Positions 24,278-33,064 of a stretch of DNA of 64,000 bases are shown here, in pieces (within the stretch, counting starts at the first letter, position 1; the number at the start of each line of letters is the position of its first letter). Position numbers and translations under genes: made by a program. The notes beneath the pieces are model-generated. The model had not been told where the DNA came from, did not search any database, and was given only the letters and a program-made list of their open reading frames with translations. This DNA is from an uncultured Tateyamaria sp. (lineage in GTDB: Bacteria > Pseudomonadota > Alphaproteobacteria > Rhodobacterales > Rhodobacteraceae): positions 543,001-607,000 of the forward strand of contig NZ_CANMBJ010000006.1 in NCBI RefSeq assembly GCF_947496075.1, in the 5' to 3' direction.

Positions 24278-26368
24278 TCAGGCCTTTCGTATCAGCGCAT
24301 CAACGGCAACAGCGCGGGTGGGGGTGCAGATCAGCGGGTTCACTTCAACCTCGCTGAGGGTGTCGGCATGTGCAAGCACGTAGGATTGGATGGCCAGTAC
24401 TGCCTCGCGGATGGCCGAAGGATCAGCAGCTGGTTTACCGCGATACCCGCGAAGCAGCACAGAGCAGCGCAAGCGCGACAGGGCCGTGTCGATATCTGTC
24501 GCAGTAACGGGCAAAAGCAGTGATTGCGTGTCTTGCATCAGTTCGGTCAACACTCCGCCCGCACCAAGGGTCAGAACAAACCCGTGGGCCGGATCGCGAA
24601 CAACACCAACCAGCAGTTCTGCGACGCCATCCGTCACCATTTCCTCGATGAGAATTGTTCGTGTCCCGATGCTGTCGGCGACCGCGCCAATGTCCGCTGC
24701 AGATACATTCAGGTGGACAGCATTCGCTTCCGTCTTGTGCGCGAGCCCAACCCCTTTCACAGCCAAAGGCCCTTCAAGGGCGGTCGCTTCTTGCTCAGCG
24801 TCCTTGGCTGAAAAAAGACGGTTCTCCGGCACGTTCAACCCATGCAGTGCAAGCTCCGCTTTCGCCTCAGCCTCAGTCAGATGCATTGTGGCCTCCGACG
24901 TGCCGGGCACACATATCGGGGTCGGGTGGGGGGCATGAATGTGGTACGCAGCCTCAATGGCGGCAAGAGCTTCGCGCAGGCCGAGGAAGGGGACGACGCC
25001 ACCTTCGGCCAATTGCTGCGCGGTCTGCTCAGGCATCAATTCCGGCAAGGTGGCCACGACGCCAAAGGGGGCTTTGGTGTTCGCACGTACTTTCAGGGCA
25101 GCATCAGTTGCGCAGGCCCAATCAGAGCTGTCGGTGAACGGGTAGTCCACGATCGACAGGGTCATGTTGACCCCGTCACCGGTCATGGCCGACCATGCAC
25201 ATGCCATCGTGTCGGAATCGCGCCAGATATAGGTGTGGTAATCCAATGGGTTCGCAACCGCGACCATGGGGCCGAGAGAGGCGCGCAGATCGGTTTTCTG
25301 TGCGTCTGTCAGGTCAGGGAACGTCAGGCCCGTGTCCAGCGCCATATCCGCTATCAAGCTGGCCTCACCACCCGAACAGCTAATGGATGCAATCCTGTTC
25401 CCTGACATCGGGCCATACAGATGCAGCAGTTTCAGGGTTTCCAGAAAGTCGGGCAATGCATTGACGCGGGCAATGCCCAAACGGTCCAGAAATGCCTGAG
25501 CCCCTGTATCCGACCCAGCCAGGGATGCGGTGTGCGAAACTGTCGCCAGCCGCGCTTGGTCCGACGCACCAACCTTCAGAGCGACCAATGGAATGCCACG
25601 ATCATATGCCTTTGCGGCCAAGGCTTCCCACTGGCGCACATCACCGAAGCCTTCGATATGCAGTCCAATGGCTGTAACCCGCTGATCCTCAAGCAGCGAA
25701 AGCGCCAGCTCGGCTTGGCTCGTTTGCGCCATATTCCCCGAGGTGATCGCATAGGCGACGGGCAGTGCCCGTTGCTGCATCGTCAGGTTGATCGCGATGT
25801 TCGAACTTTGGGTAAGGATGGCGACACCCCTATCCACGGGCGTGCATCCATGCTGGTCCGGCCAAAGAAGCGCCTGGTCCAACGCGTTGATGAAGCCATA
25901 GCAGTTCGGGCCAAGGATAGGCATATCGCCGGCCGCTTGGATCAACTGCGCCTGCAAGTCAGCGGAGCTTTCATCTTCGGCCGTGGCTTCCGCAAAGCCG
26001 GAGGCGAAACAGACAGCACCGCCCGCGCCGAGGCACGATAGGGTGGATACAACGTCAATAGTTGCAGCACGATTCACACCGATGAACGTGGCATCGGGGG
26101 GCGCTGGCAAATCCTCGACCGATGGGAATGCGCCGTGGTTTGCAAGCACCGGCTTGTTTGGGTGTACTGGCCAGATTGCGCCATCAAAACCGAAACGCTT
26201 GGCCTGTTCGATAACGGAAGTGCACCACGGGCCGCCGCCGATGACGGCGATTGATTTGGGGCGCAACAGTCGCGAAAGCTTGCTCTTCCCTGTTTCAAAA
26301 AAATCCCGGGGAGCGCGAGGGGCTGGCCCCTCGCTCCGGTCGGATGGGCTTTGCCCATGCGAAACCAT
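24278..26368 (-). CDS. Acetate-CoA ligase family protein (ADP-forming acyl-CoA synthetase)
   Basis: A 696-residue three-part ligase: a CoA-binding Rossmann domain (SIAVIGGGPWCTSV), a succinyl-CoA-ligase-like domain with the phosphorylated histidine in VSHTASLAGSD, and an ATP-grasp domain (GPLAVKGVGLAHKTEANAV). It would activate a carboxylic acid to its CoA thioester, forming ADP. The ATG at 26368 follows the acyl-CoA dehydrogenase stop after a single base, so it is coupled. Residues 3-30 are encoded by a palindromic repeat element found elsewhere in the window, which looks like an in-frame insertion; homology begins around SKLSRLLRPKS. Confidence 0.85.
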   Translation of the reverse strand: MVSHGQSPSDRSEGPAPRAPRDFFETGKSKLSRLLRPKSIAVIGGGPWCTSVIEQAKRFGFDGAIWPVHPNKPVLANHGAFPSVEDLPAPPDATFIGVNRAATIDVVSTLSCLGAGGAVCFASGFAEATAEDESSADLQAQLIQAAGDMPILGPNCYGFINALDQALLWPDQHGCTPVDRGVAILTQSSNIAINLTMQQRALPVAYAITSGNMAQTSQAELALSLLEDQRVTAIGLHIEGFGDVRQWEALAAKAYDRGIPLVALKVGASDQARLATVSHTASLAGSDTGAQAFLDRLGIARVNALPDFLETLKLLHLYGPMSGNRIASISCSGGEASLIADMALDTGLTFPDLTDAQKTDLRASLGPMVAVANPLDYHTYIWRDSDTMACAWSAMTGDGVNMTLSIVDYPFTDSSDWACATDAALKVRANTKAPFGVVATLPELMPEQTAQQLAEGGVVPFLGLREALAAIEAAYHIHAPHPTPICVPGTSEATMHLTEAEAKAELALHGLNVPENRLFSAKDAEQEATALEGPLAVKGVGLAHKTEANAVHLNVSAADIGAVADSIGTRTILIEEMVTDGVAELLVGVVRDPAHGFVLTLGAGGVLTELMQDTQSLLLPVTATDIDTALSRLRCSVLLRGYRGKPAADPSAIREAVLAIQSYVLAHADTLSEVEVNPLICTPTRAVAVDALIRKA
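26286..26334 (-). repeat. Hairpin plus T-run repeat element, copy A (inside a CDS)
   Basis: Reading the minus strand: GAGGGG-CCAG-CCCCTC, a short spacer, then CCCCGGGATTTTTTT and GAAACAGGGAA. The same tail occurs at 46179-46201 (+) and 62644-62667 (-). This copy lies in frame within the first 30 codons of the acyl-CoA ligase. Confidence 0.65.
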
Positions 26369-26369
26369 C

Positions 26370-27530
26370 TCAGGCACCCAAGGGCCGCAAAAGATCGCGG
26401 CTGATGATGTGGCGTTGGATTTCGCTGGTGCCATCCCAGATGCGCTCGACCCGCGCGTCGCGCCAGAACCGCTCAATCGGGAAGTCATCCATCAAACCCA
26501 TGCCACCATAGATTTGTAACGTGGTGTCGGTGACCCGCGCCAGGGCTTCGGAGGCGTAAAGCTTGGCTGACGCGATCTCGCGGTTCGACGGCAGCCCCTG
26601 ATCCAACCGCCACGCAGCCGCCAGGGTAAGCCAGTCGGCGGCATCAATCTCGGTGATCATGTCCGCGATTTGAAAGCTGACGCCCTGGAACTTTCCGATG
26701 GGCTGGCCAAACTGCTTGCGCTCGGCCGCATATTTCAGGGCATAGTCAAAGCACCGTCGCGCCCGGCCCACGCTGAAGGCCGCAACCGTCAGGCGCGTCG
26801 CATAAAGCCATTCATTCATCACGGCAAAACCGCCATCGACCTCACCCAGAACCTGCGCATCGGGCAGGCGGCACTCATCGAAATACAGGATGCAATTCTT
26901 GTACCCCTTGTGGCTGACTGAATTGTAGCCGTCGCGCACTTCGAACCCCGGCGTGCCACGATCCACAAGGAATGTGGTGATCCGCTTCTTTGGTCCCTTA
27001 GGCGTGTCATCGACGCCGGTGGCGATGAACACGATGAAGAAATCAGCGTGTTCCGCGCCCGAGATGAAGTGTTTGGACCCGTTAATGACCCAATCGCCAC
27101 CGTCGCGGAAGGCGGTACATTTCATACCGCGCACATCTGAACCAGCATCAGGCTCGGTCATGGCCAGCGCATCCATCCGCTCGCCCCGCACGGCAGGCAG
27201 CAGGTAGCGTTCACGCTGGTCTTCGTTACAGGCCATCAGGATGTTTTGCGGACGACCAAAGAAATGGGTCAGCGCCATCGATCCGCGCCCCAACTCGCGC
27301 TCGACCAGCGTAAAGTCCATATGGCTGAGGCCCGCACCGCCAACCTCTTCTGGGAAGTTGCAGGCATAGAACCCCATATCGATGACCTTGCGCTTGATCT
27401 CTTCCCCCAACTCGTGGGGAACCTGCCCGGTTCGTTCGACCTCGGCCTCGTGGGGGTAAATCTCTTTCTCGACGAAACTGCGGACAGTCGAGACGATCAT
27501 GTCCTGCTCTTCGGTCAAACCAAACTGCAT
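26370..27530 (-). CDS. Acyl-CoA dehydrogenase
   Basis: A 386-residue FAD enzyme that introduces a double bond into an acyl-CoA. Family signatures ALAMTEPDAGSDVRGMKCTA and QIYGGMGLMDDFPIERFWRD are complete; the C-terminal ERIWDGTSEIQRHIISRDL fits medium-chain-type members. The ATG at 27530 (MQFGLTEEQ) is the normal start for the family. It is the first gene of the dehydrogenase-ligase-hydratase operon and is divergent from a GlxA-type activator. Confidence 0.92.
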   Translation of the reverse strand: MQFGLTEEQDMIVSTVRSFVEKEIYPHEAEVERTGQVPHELGEEIKRKVIDMGFYACNFPEEVGGAGLSHMDFTLVERELGRGSMALTHFFGRPQNILMACNEDQRERYLLPAVRGERMDALAMTEPDAGSDVRGMKCTAFRDGGDWVINGSKHFISGAEHADFFIVFIATGVDDTPKGPKKRITTFLVDRGTPGFEVRDGYNSVSHKGYKNCILYFDECRLPDAQVLGEVDGGFAVMNEWLYATRLTVAAFSVGRARRCFDYALKYAAERKQFGQPIGKFQGVSFQIADMITEIDAADWLTLAAAWRLDQGLPSNREIASAKLYASEALARVTDTTLQIYGGMGLMDDFPIERFWRDARVERIWDGTSEIQRHIISRDLLRPLGA

Positions 27531-27606
27531 CGGTGCGTTCCCTGTTGTGGCTGCAGGATCAGAGCGCGGCTTGCCGACATACAACGTGCAGTGCTAGGCA
27601 TTTATC

Positions 27607-28548
27607 ATGCAGGAATGGTCGAAAATCCATGACGCGATGCAGCATGTGGACATCGTCCTGTTTGATCGGTTTTCGAACCACTGCCTCGCGAATTTCGTTG
27701 AACCGCTGCGGGCTGCGAACGGGTTCTTGCGGCGCACCGCTTATCAATGGCGGTTTTTCACGCTGGATGGCACGCCGGTCTCCAGCTCAAGCGGGTTGCA
27801 GATTGAGCCACATGATGCTCTCGCAAACGCCGAGGGCACCGCGCTGATGCTTATGCCGTCTTACGGCATTCGCGACTTGGATCAGGATCGTATCTTGGGT
27901 GCCGTCCGCAGTGCCGCACGGCGATACGCTGTTCTGGGTGGCCTCGACACAGGAAGCTGGCTCTTGGCGCGTGCCGGTTTTTTGGATGACCACCGCGCAA
28001 CCATTCATTGGGACATGCTCGATGCCTTTTCCGAGGCGTTCCCGGATGTTGAGACTGTGCGGCAACGCTATGTCATCGATGCCGATCGCATCACGTGTTC
28101 AGGTGCCATGGCGGCCTTTGATCTGGCAAACAGCCTGATTGCGTCCGCACATGGACCGCTGGTCGCCATGGAGGTTGCCCAACTGTTCATGTCGCGCGAA
28201 ACGGTGCAAGCGCTGCCAGTCCGCGCGTCGGGACGAATGGTCGGCCGGGCGGTGGCGATGATGCAGGACAATATCGAGTATCCGCTTCCCATTCCCGAGA
28301 TCGCGCGTCGCGTCGGGTGCACCCAGAAAACGCTGGAGCATCGTATGAAGACTGCGATGGTCGCAACGCCAGCGACCGTGTACCGGCGTCTGCGCCTCAA
28401 CGCCGTTTTGCGCCTTGTGCAGGACACCGATCTGCCCGTGTCAGAGATCGCGGGCAGATGCGGGTATGAGAACGCCAGCGCCATGACACGTGCCTTCAGG
28501 GCAGCCTTTGGTCAAAGCCCGCAAGCCATGCGCCAGGACAACCCTTAG
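27607..28548 (+). CDS. GlxA/CdhR-type AraC family regulator
   Basis: A 313-residue regulator with an N-terminal DJ-1/PfpI amidotransferase-like sensor domain (VDIVLFDRFSNHCLANFVEPL to about residue 190). Two helix-turn-helix motifs at the C-terminus are of AraC type (PIPEIARRVGCTQKTLEHRM and PVSEIAGRCGYENASAMTRAF). This architecture includes CdhR (carnitine) and GbdR (glycine betaine). Divergent placement from a CoA-linked operon with a CaiD-like hydratase suggests it activates that operon on a quaternary-amine or similar acid. The ligand is unproven. Confidence 0.88.
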   Translation: MQEWSKIHDAMQHVDIVLFDRFSNHCLANFVEPLRAANGFLRRTAYQWRFFTLDGTPVSSSSGLQIEPHDALANAEGTALMLMPSYGIRDLDQDRILGAVRSAARRYAVLGGLDTGSWLLARAGFLDDHRATIHWDMLDAFSEAFPDVETVRQRYVIDADRITCSGAMAAFDLANSLIASAHGPLVAMEVAQLFMSRETVQALPVRASGRMVGRAVAMMQDNIEYPLPIPEIARRVGCTQKTLEHRMKTAMVATPATVYRRLRLNAVLRLVQDTDLPVSEIAGRCGYENASAMTRAFRAAFGQSPQAMRQDNP

Positions 28549-31500
28549 CTGGGCGTTGGCTCTGATGCCGTTTCGGTGCTTTCCACATCCTTTGCTTTTC
28601 CGGGGAAGATGCGGCGCAGGGCAACATAGAACACCGGCGTGAAGAACAGGCCAAGGAAGGTCACGCCGGACATCCCGAAAAAGACAGCGGTGCCCAAGGC
28701 TTGCCGCATCTCGGACCCGGGGCCAGTGGCGATCATCAGTGGTACCACACCAAGGATGAAGGCAAAGGCTGTCATCAGGATCGGTCGCAGACGCAGGCGG
28801 CACGCGTCCACGGCGGCGTCAATCGCGGACATCCCCTTTTCCTCTTGCGCTTGTTTTGCGAATTCCACGATTAGGATGGCGTTCTTGGCCGACAGGCCCA
28901 CCAATACGATAAGTCCCACCTGCGTCAGAATGTTGTTGTCCATGCCGCGCAGCATCACACCCGACAAGGCAGACAGGACTGCAAGTGGCACCACAAGAAT
29001 GATGGCAAGTGGCAAGACCCAGCTTTCATAGAGAGCGGCAAGAAAGAGGAAAGCAAACAGAACCGAGAAGGCAAAGATGTATGTTGCCGTGTCACCCTGA
29101 TTGCGTTCCTGCAGCGCCAATTCGGTCCATTCGTAATCCACGCCGGGCGGCAGCAGTTGTTCAGCCAATTCCTCCATAGCGATCAGGGCGTCACCCGTGG
29201 ACACACCCGGGATGGCGTTGCCCTGGATCGGCACAGACACGAGTTGGTTATAGCGCTGCACCAGTGCAGGGCCTGCCGTGTCGACCACGGATACAAGGGT
29301 TCCCAATGGAACAAGTGCACCAGTTGCCGTCCGGACACGCAGGGATCGAATGTCTTCTTCGTCCAGTCGGAACTGCTGGTCGGCCTGCGCGCGCACCTGG
29401 AACAGGCGGCCAAAGGCGTTGAAGTCGTTCACATAGGCTGAACCAAGGTTGATCGACAATGTCTCAAAGATCTCTCCAATCGGAACGTTCAGCATTTGCG
29501 CGCGCACGCGGTCAATCTCGAGGTACACCTGAGGCGAACTGGCTGAGAATGTCGTGAAGACGCCCGTCACCTTGTCCGATTGTTGTGCGGCACCCATGAT
29601 GGCGTAGGCACTGTTCAACACGCGGCGCATGTCCGCACTGTCAGTGTCCTGCAGCTGCATCTTGAAGCCACCACCGGTGCCGACACCCCGTACCGAAGGG
29701 GGCGCGATGGCAATGATGAATGCCTCTCGGATCACCTGCATGCGGCCAAAGAGCTGCCCGACAATTGCATTGGCATCCAACCCGCTTTCCAGACGGTCCT
29801 CGAACGGGGCGAAGGTCGTGAAGATCACGCCCTGATTGCTGGCGTTGGTGAAGGTGGCACCCGAGAACCCGGCGAACGCAACGGCATTGGTGACGCCAGG
29901 CGTTTCAAGCGCAATCTCGGTGGCTTGCTTCATCACCGTGTCGGTCCGGTCCAGCGATGCCCCCTCGGGCAATTGCACCACGACGATGGCATAGCCTTGG
30001 TCCGCGTCAGGGATGAAGCCCGTCGGCACCTGTTCATTGATCCACCATGCTGTGCCCAAAAGACCTGCGAAGGCGACAATTGCGACCGCGATCATGCCCC
30101 ACGTACCAACAAGCACCCGCACAACGGCGGCATAGCCGCGCGTGACGATATCAAGACCGCCGTTGAAGGCGTTGGCAAAATAAGCACCAAGCTGCGACAG
30201 CGGGTTGCGTGACAGTGAGTTGCTATTCGGTTTCAGAAAAATTGCGGCAAGGGCGGGGGACAGGCTGAGCGAGTTGATGCTTGAGATCACGGTTGCCACC
30301 GAGATGGTGACGGCGAACTGCCTGTAGAACTGTCCGGTGATACCGGGCACCAGCGCGGCAGGGACAAAGACCGCGATCAGAACAAGTGTTGTGCCGATGA
30401 TGGCACTTTGCACCTCGTCCATGGATCTGGCCGACGCCTGGCGCGGTGTCATGCCGTTGCGGATGTTTCGTTCGACGTTTTCGACAACAACGATGGCGTC
30501 ATCCACCACAATGCCGATGGCAAGGATTAACCCGAACAACGTCAGCAGGTTCAGCGTGTAGCCAAGCGCCAGCATCACCGCGAATGTCCCGATCAGAGAC
30601 ACCGGTATCGCAAGCAGCGGAATAAGGGCGGTGCGCCAGCTTTGCAGGAAGACGATGATGACGATGACGACCAACAACACAGCTTCAAACAGCGTTTTGT
30701 AGACGGCGTCGATGGAGGCGCTGATGAATTCGGTTGGGTTGTAGACGACCTGGTATTCCAACCCGTTCGGGAAGTCCTGGGCCAGTTCGTCCATCGTCGC
30801 CCGCACTTCGTCTGCGGTGGCCAACGCGTTCGAACCGGGTCGCTGGAAGATACCAAGCGCTACAGCAGGTTTGTTGTTGAGATAGGAGTTGGTGACGTAG
30901 GACCGCGCACCGATCTCGATCCGTGCGACATCACGCACCCGGACAACACGCCCGGTATCCGACGCCTTTACGATGACCCGCCCGAATTCCCTTGGGTCTT
31001 CCAATCTCCCTTGGGTCGTGACGGACACCTGAAAGGCATTGTCTGCGGTGTTCGGAGGGGCACCAAGCGAGCCACCAGATACCTGAACATTCTGCTCTCT
31101 AAGCGCGTCTACCACGTCACTGGCCGTCAGGCTGAGGGAGGCCAGCTTGTCCGGGTCCAGCCAGACGCGCGCTGAAAACTCGCGTTCCCCAAAGATGATC
31201 AGATCGCCCACGCCGTCCAAGCGCACCAGCCGGTCGCGCACCCGCGCGCGGGCATAGTTGGACACATAAAGCTGGTCGAACGTGGCGTCCGGCGACAGCA
31301 TATGCACAACCATCATCAGGTCCGGGGATGACTTGGTCGTTGTCACACCCAATGCGCGCACCTCTTGGGGCAGGCGCGGTTCGGCAATGGCGACCCGGTT
31401 TTGCACCAGCACCTGCGCCGTATCCAGATCGGTGCCCAGTTCAAAAGTGACGGTCAGGCTCATCGCGCCGTCTGCCGTTGCGTATGAGGACATGTACAAC

Positions 31501-31724
31501 ATGCCTTCGATCCCGTTGATTTCCTGCTCAAGCGGGGTTGCAACGGTGTTTGCAATGGTCGTCGCATCAGCCCCCGGATAAGAGGCGCGCACCACGATCG
31601 AGGGCGGTGCGATTTCGGGGTATTGTTCAATCGGCAACTGATAGTACGAGATCAAGCCGACAATCGTCATGATCACGGATACAACGACGGCAAAGATTGG
31701 GCGGCTGACGAAAAAGCGGCCCAT
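28545..31724 (-). CDS. RND efflux transporter permease (HAE1 family)
   Basis: A 1059-residue inner-membrane pump subunit with the usual 12-helix, two-loop plan. The proton-relay aspartates are in VVDDAIVVVENVERN and the relay lysine in LSAKNAILIVEFAK; the N-terminus MGRFFVSRPIFAVVVSV is typical. It exports drugs or other hydrophobic compounds with the adaptor encoded just upstream. No outer-membrane channel gene is adjacent, so it probably recruits a TolC encoded elsewhere. It overlaps the convergent regulator gene by 4 bp at the stop codons. Confidence 0.95.
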   Translation of the reverse strand: MGRFFVSRPIFAVVVSVIMTIVGLISYYQLPIEQYPEIAPPSIVVRASYPGADATTIANTVATPLEQEINGIEGMLYMSSYATADGAMSLTVTFELGTDLDTAQVLVQNRVAIAEPRLPQEVRALGVTTTKSSPDLMMVVHMLSPDATFDQLYVSNYARARVRDRLVRLDGVGDLIIFGEREFSARVWLDPDKLASLSLTASDVVDALREQNVQVSGGSLGAPPNTADNAFQVSVTTQGRLEDPREFGRVIVKASDTGRVVRVRDVARIEIGARSYVTNSYLNNKPAVALGIFQRPGSNALATADEVRATMDELAQDFPNGLEYQVVYNPTEFISASIDAVYKTLFEAVLLVVIVIIVFLQSWRTALIPLLAIPVSLIGTFAVMLALGYTLNLLTLFGLILAIGIVVDDAIVVVENVERNIRNGMTPRQASARSMDEVQSAIIGTTLVLIAVFVPAALVPGITGQFYRQFAVTISVATVISSINSLSLSPALAAIFLKPNSNSLSRNPLSQLGAYFANAFNGGLDIVTRGYAAVVRVLVGTWGMIAVAIVAFAGLLGTAWWINEQVPTGFIPDADQGYAIVVVQLPEGASLDRTDTVMKQATEIALETPGVTNAVAFAGFSGATFTNASNQGVIFTTFAPFEDRLESGLDANAIVGQLFGRMQVIREAFIIAIAPPSVRGVGTGGGFKMQLQDTDSADMRRVLNSAYAIMGAAQQSDKVTGVFTTFSASSPQVYLEIDRVRAQMLNVPIGEIFETLSINLGSAYVNDFNAFGRLFQVRAQADQQFRLDEEDIRSLRVRTATGALVPLGTLVSVVDTAGPALVQRYNQLVSVPIQGNAIPGVSTGDALIAMEELAEQLLPPGVDYEWTELALQERNQGDTATYIFAFSVLFAFLFLAALYESWVLPLAIILVVPLAVLSALSGVMLRGMDNNILTQVGLIVLVGLSAKNAILIVEFAKQAQEEKGMSAIDAAVDACRLRLRPILMTAFAFILGVVPLMIATGPGSEMRQALGTAVFFGMSGVTFLGLFFTPVFYVALRRIFPGKAKDVESTETASEPTPS

Positions 31725-31725
31725 A

Positions 31726-32850
31726 TCAGTTCTCCGCGATGAGTGGCAGTTCGACCATATCCGGGTTCACTGTCATGCCCGGGCGGGCGGTCACCAGACC
31801 GTCAATCACGATTGTTTCGGTTCCATCCATACCTTCGCGCACGACGCGGTATCCATCTATTCCGGGTCCGGGACGGATTGGCAAAGGCGTGACCACACCA
31901 TCGGCGTCGACGGTCATCACAAGCCGCCGGTTTTGATCGGCAACAATTGCCCGGTCGGGGATCAGAATACCTTCATATGGAAGCGATCCCGGCACATTGA
32001 CCCGACCAAACAGCCCAGGCGTTAGTAACTCATCCGGGTTTTCCAGAACGGCGCGGACGCGCATTGTGCCGGTTTCGGCATCGATCCTGTTCTCCGAAAA
32101 ATCGAGGTATCCTGTTTGCGGCGGGATTTTGTTATCCGACAGCGTCACCTTGACCTCCAACGCACCACCCCCTTCTTGCAGGGCGGTTCCGCGTGCGCGC
32201 GCATCCCGCGCGTAGGCAAGGAAATACCGTTCATCGATGTCGAAGACGAAGTAGATGGGATCGTTCGAAACAATGGACGTCAGCACGGTTTGATCCGCAG
32301 AAACCAGGTTGCCGGGATCAATCAGTGATCGATCAATCCGTCCGGACATCGGTGCGCGTATCTCTGAAAACTCCAGATCCAGCTCGGCCAATTCCAATGC
32401 CGCACGGGCCTGTTCCAAGGCCCCTTGCGCGGCCAGATACGCCTCGCGCCGTTCATCCAGAACACTTTGCGGGATGGTGCCGTTTCCGATCAGCGCTTGC
32501 GCCCGCTCCAGCTGTTCAGTTGCAAACTCATATGTCGCATCGGCGACATCAATCTGCGCCTGCGCCTGTCTGAGGGCGGTGCGGAACTGCCGTTGGTCGA
32601 TTGTGAACAGAAGCTGGCCCGCCTCGACCAGACTGCCCTCCTTGAAATGAACCTCCTCGAGGTAACCTGAGACACGCGACCGCAAGGACACTTCGGACCT
32701 TGCCTCGAACCGGCCCACAAATTCGTCATCTTCGACGATTGTTTTGACGACCGGCTTGGCCGCCGTCACGGTTGGTGGACCCTGCTGCGCTGTGGCTGCG
32801 GCCCCGAAAACCAAAAGCAAAACAAAGGAGAGTGACGCCAAAGTCTTCAT
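31726..32850 (-). CDS. RND efflux periplasmic adaptor subunit
   Basis: A 374-residue membrane-fusion protein with a signal peptide (MKTLASLSFVLLLVFGAAATAQ). Barrel-sandwich/lipoyl halves are visible around residues 55-85 (LRSRVSGYLEEVHFKEGSLV) and 165-195 (IRAPMSGRIDRSLIDPGNLV), flanking a helical hairpin. No lipobox is present, so it is probably not lipidated. Its stop is one base before the pump gene's ATG, so the two are coupled. It was called from the ATG at 32850, since the upstream extension would bury the signal peptide. Confidence 0.93.
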   Translation of the reverse strand: MKTLASLSFVLLLVFGAAATAQQGPPTVTAAKPVVKTIVEDDEFVGRFEARSEVSLRSRVSGYLEEVHFKEGSLVEAGQLLFTIDQRQFRTALRQAQAQIDVADATYEFATEQLERAQALIGNGTIPQSVLDERREAYLAAQGALEQARAALELAELDLEFSEIRAPMSGRIDRSLIDPGNLVSADQTVLTSIVSNDPIYFVFDIDERYFLAYARDARARGTALQEGGGALEVKVTLSDNKIPPQTGYLDFSENRIDAETGTMRVRAVLENPDELLTPGLFGRVNVPGSLPYEGILIPDRAIVADQNRRLVMTVDADGVVTPLPIRPGPGIDGYRVVREGMDGTETIVIDGLVTARPGMTVNPDMVELPLIAEN

Positions 32851-33064
32851 AAGAACTGTCCCGGTATTGTGGCTTGATCTGCGCGCCGACATGTCACGTA
32901 GGGTGTGATTGGTATGGATCAACCTGATCTCGTAGAACTAGTAAGCCAAGGTGGCTGTCTTTGAGTCCACAAATTCACACAGTTCGTGTGCGCGTGATCT
33001 GCGTGATGACGCCAAATTCACCACTTGCCACAACTTAAGCTGGCATTGCGGGTCACTTTGGCGG

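Noticed and set aside
26370-27530. Acyl-CoA dehydrogenase operon as ordinary fatty acid beta-oxidation
   Set aside because: No thiolase or FadB-type hydroxyacyl dehydrogenase, a CaiD-like hydratase and a GlxA/CdhR-type regulator; not excluded, but less likely.
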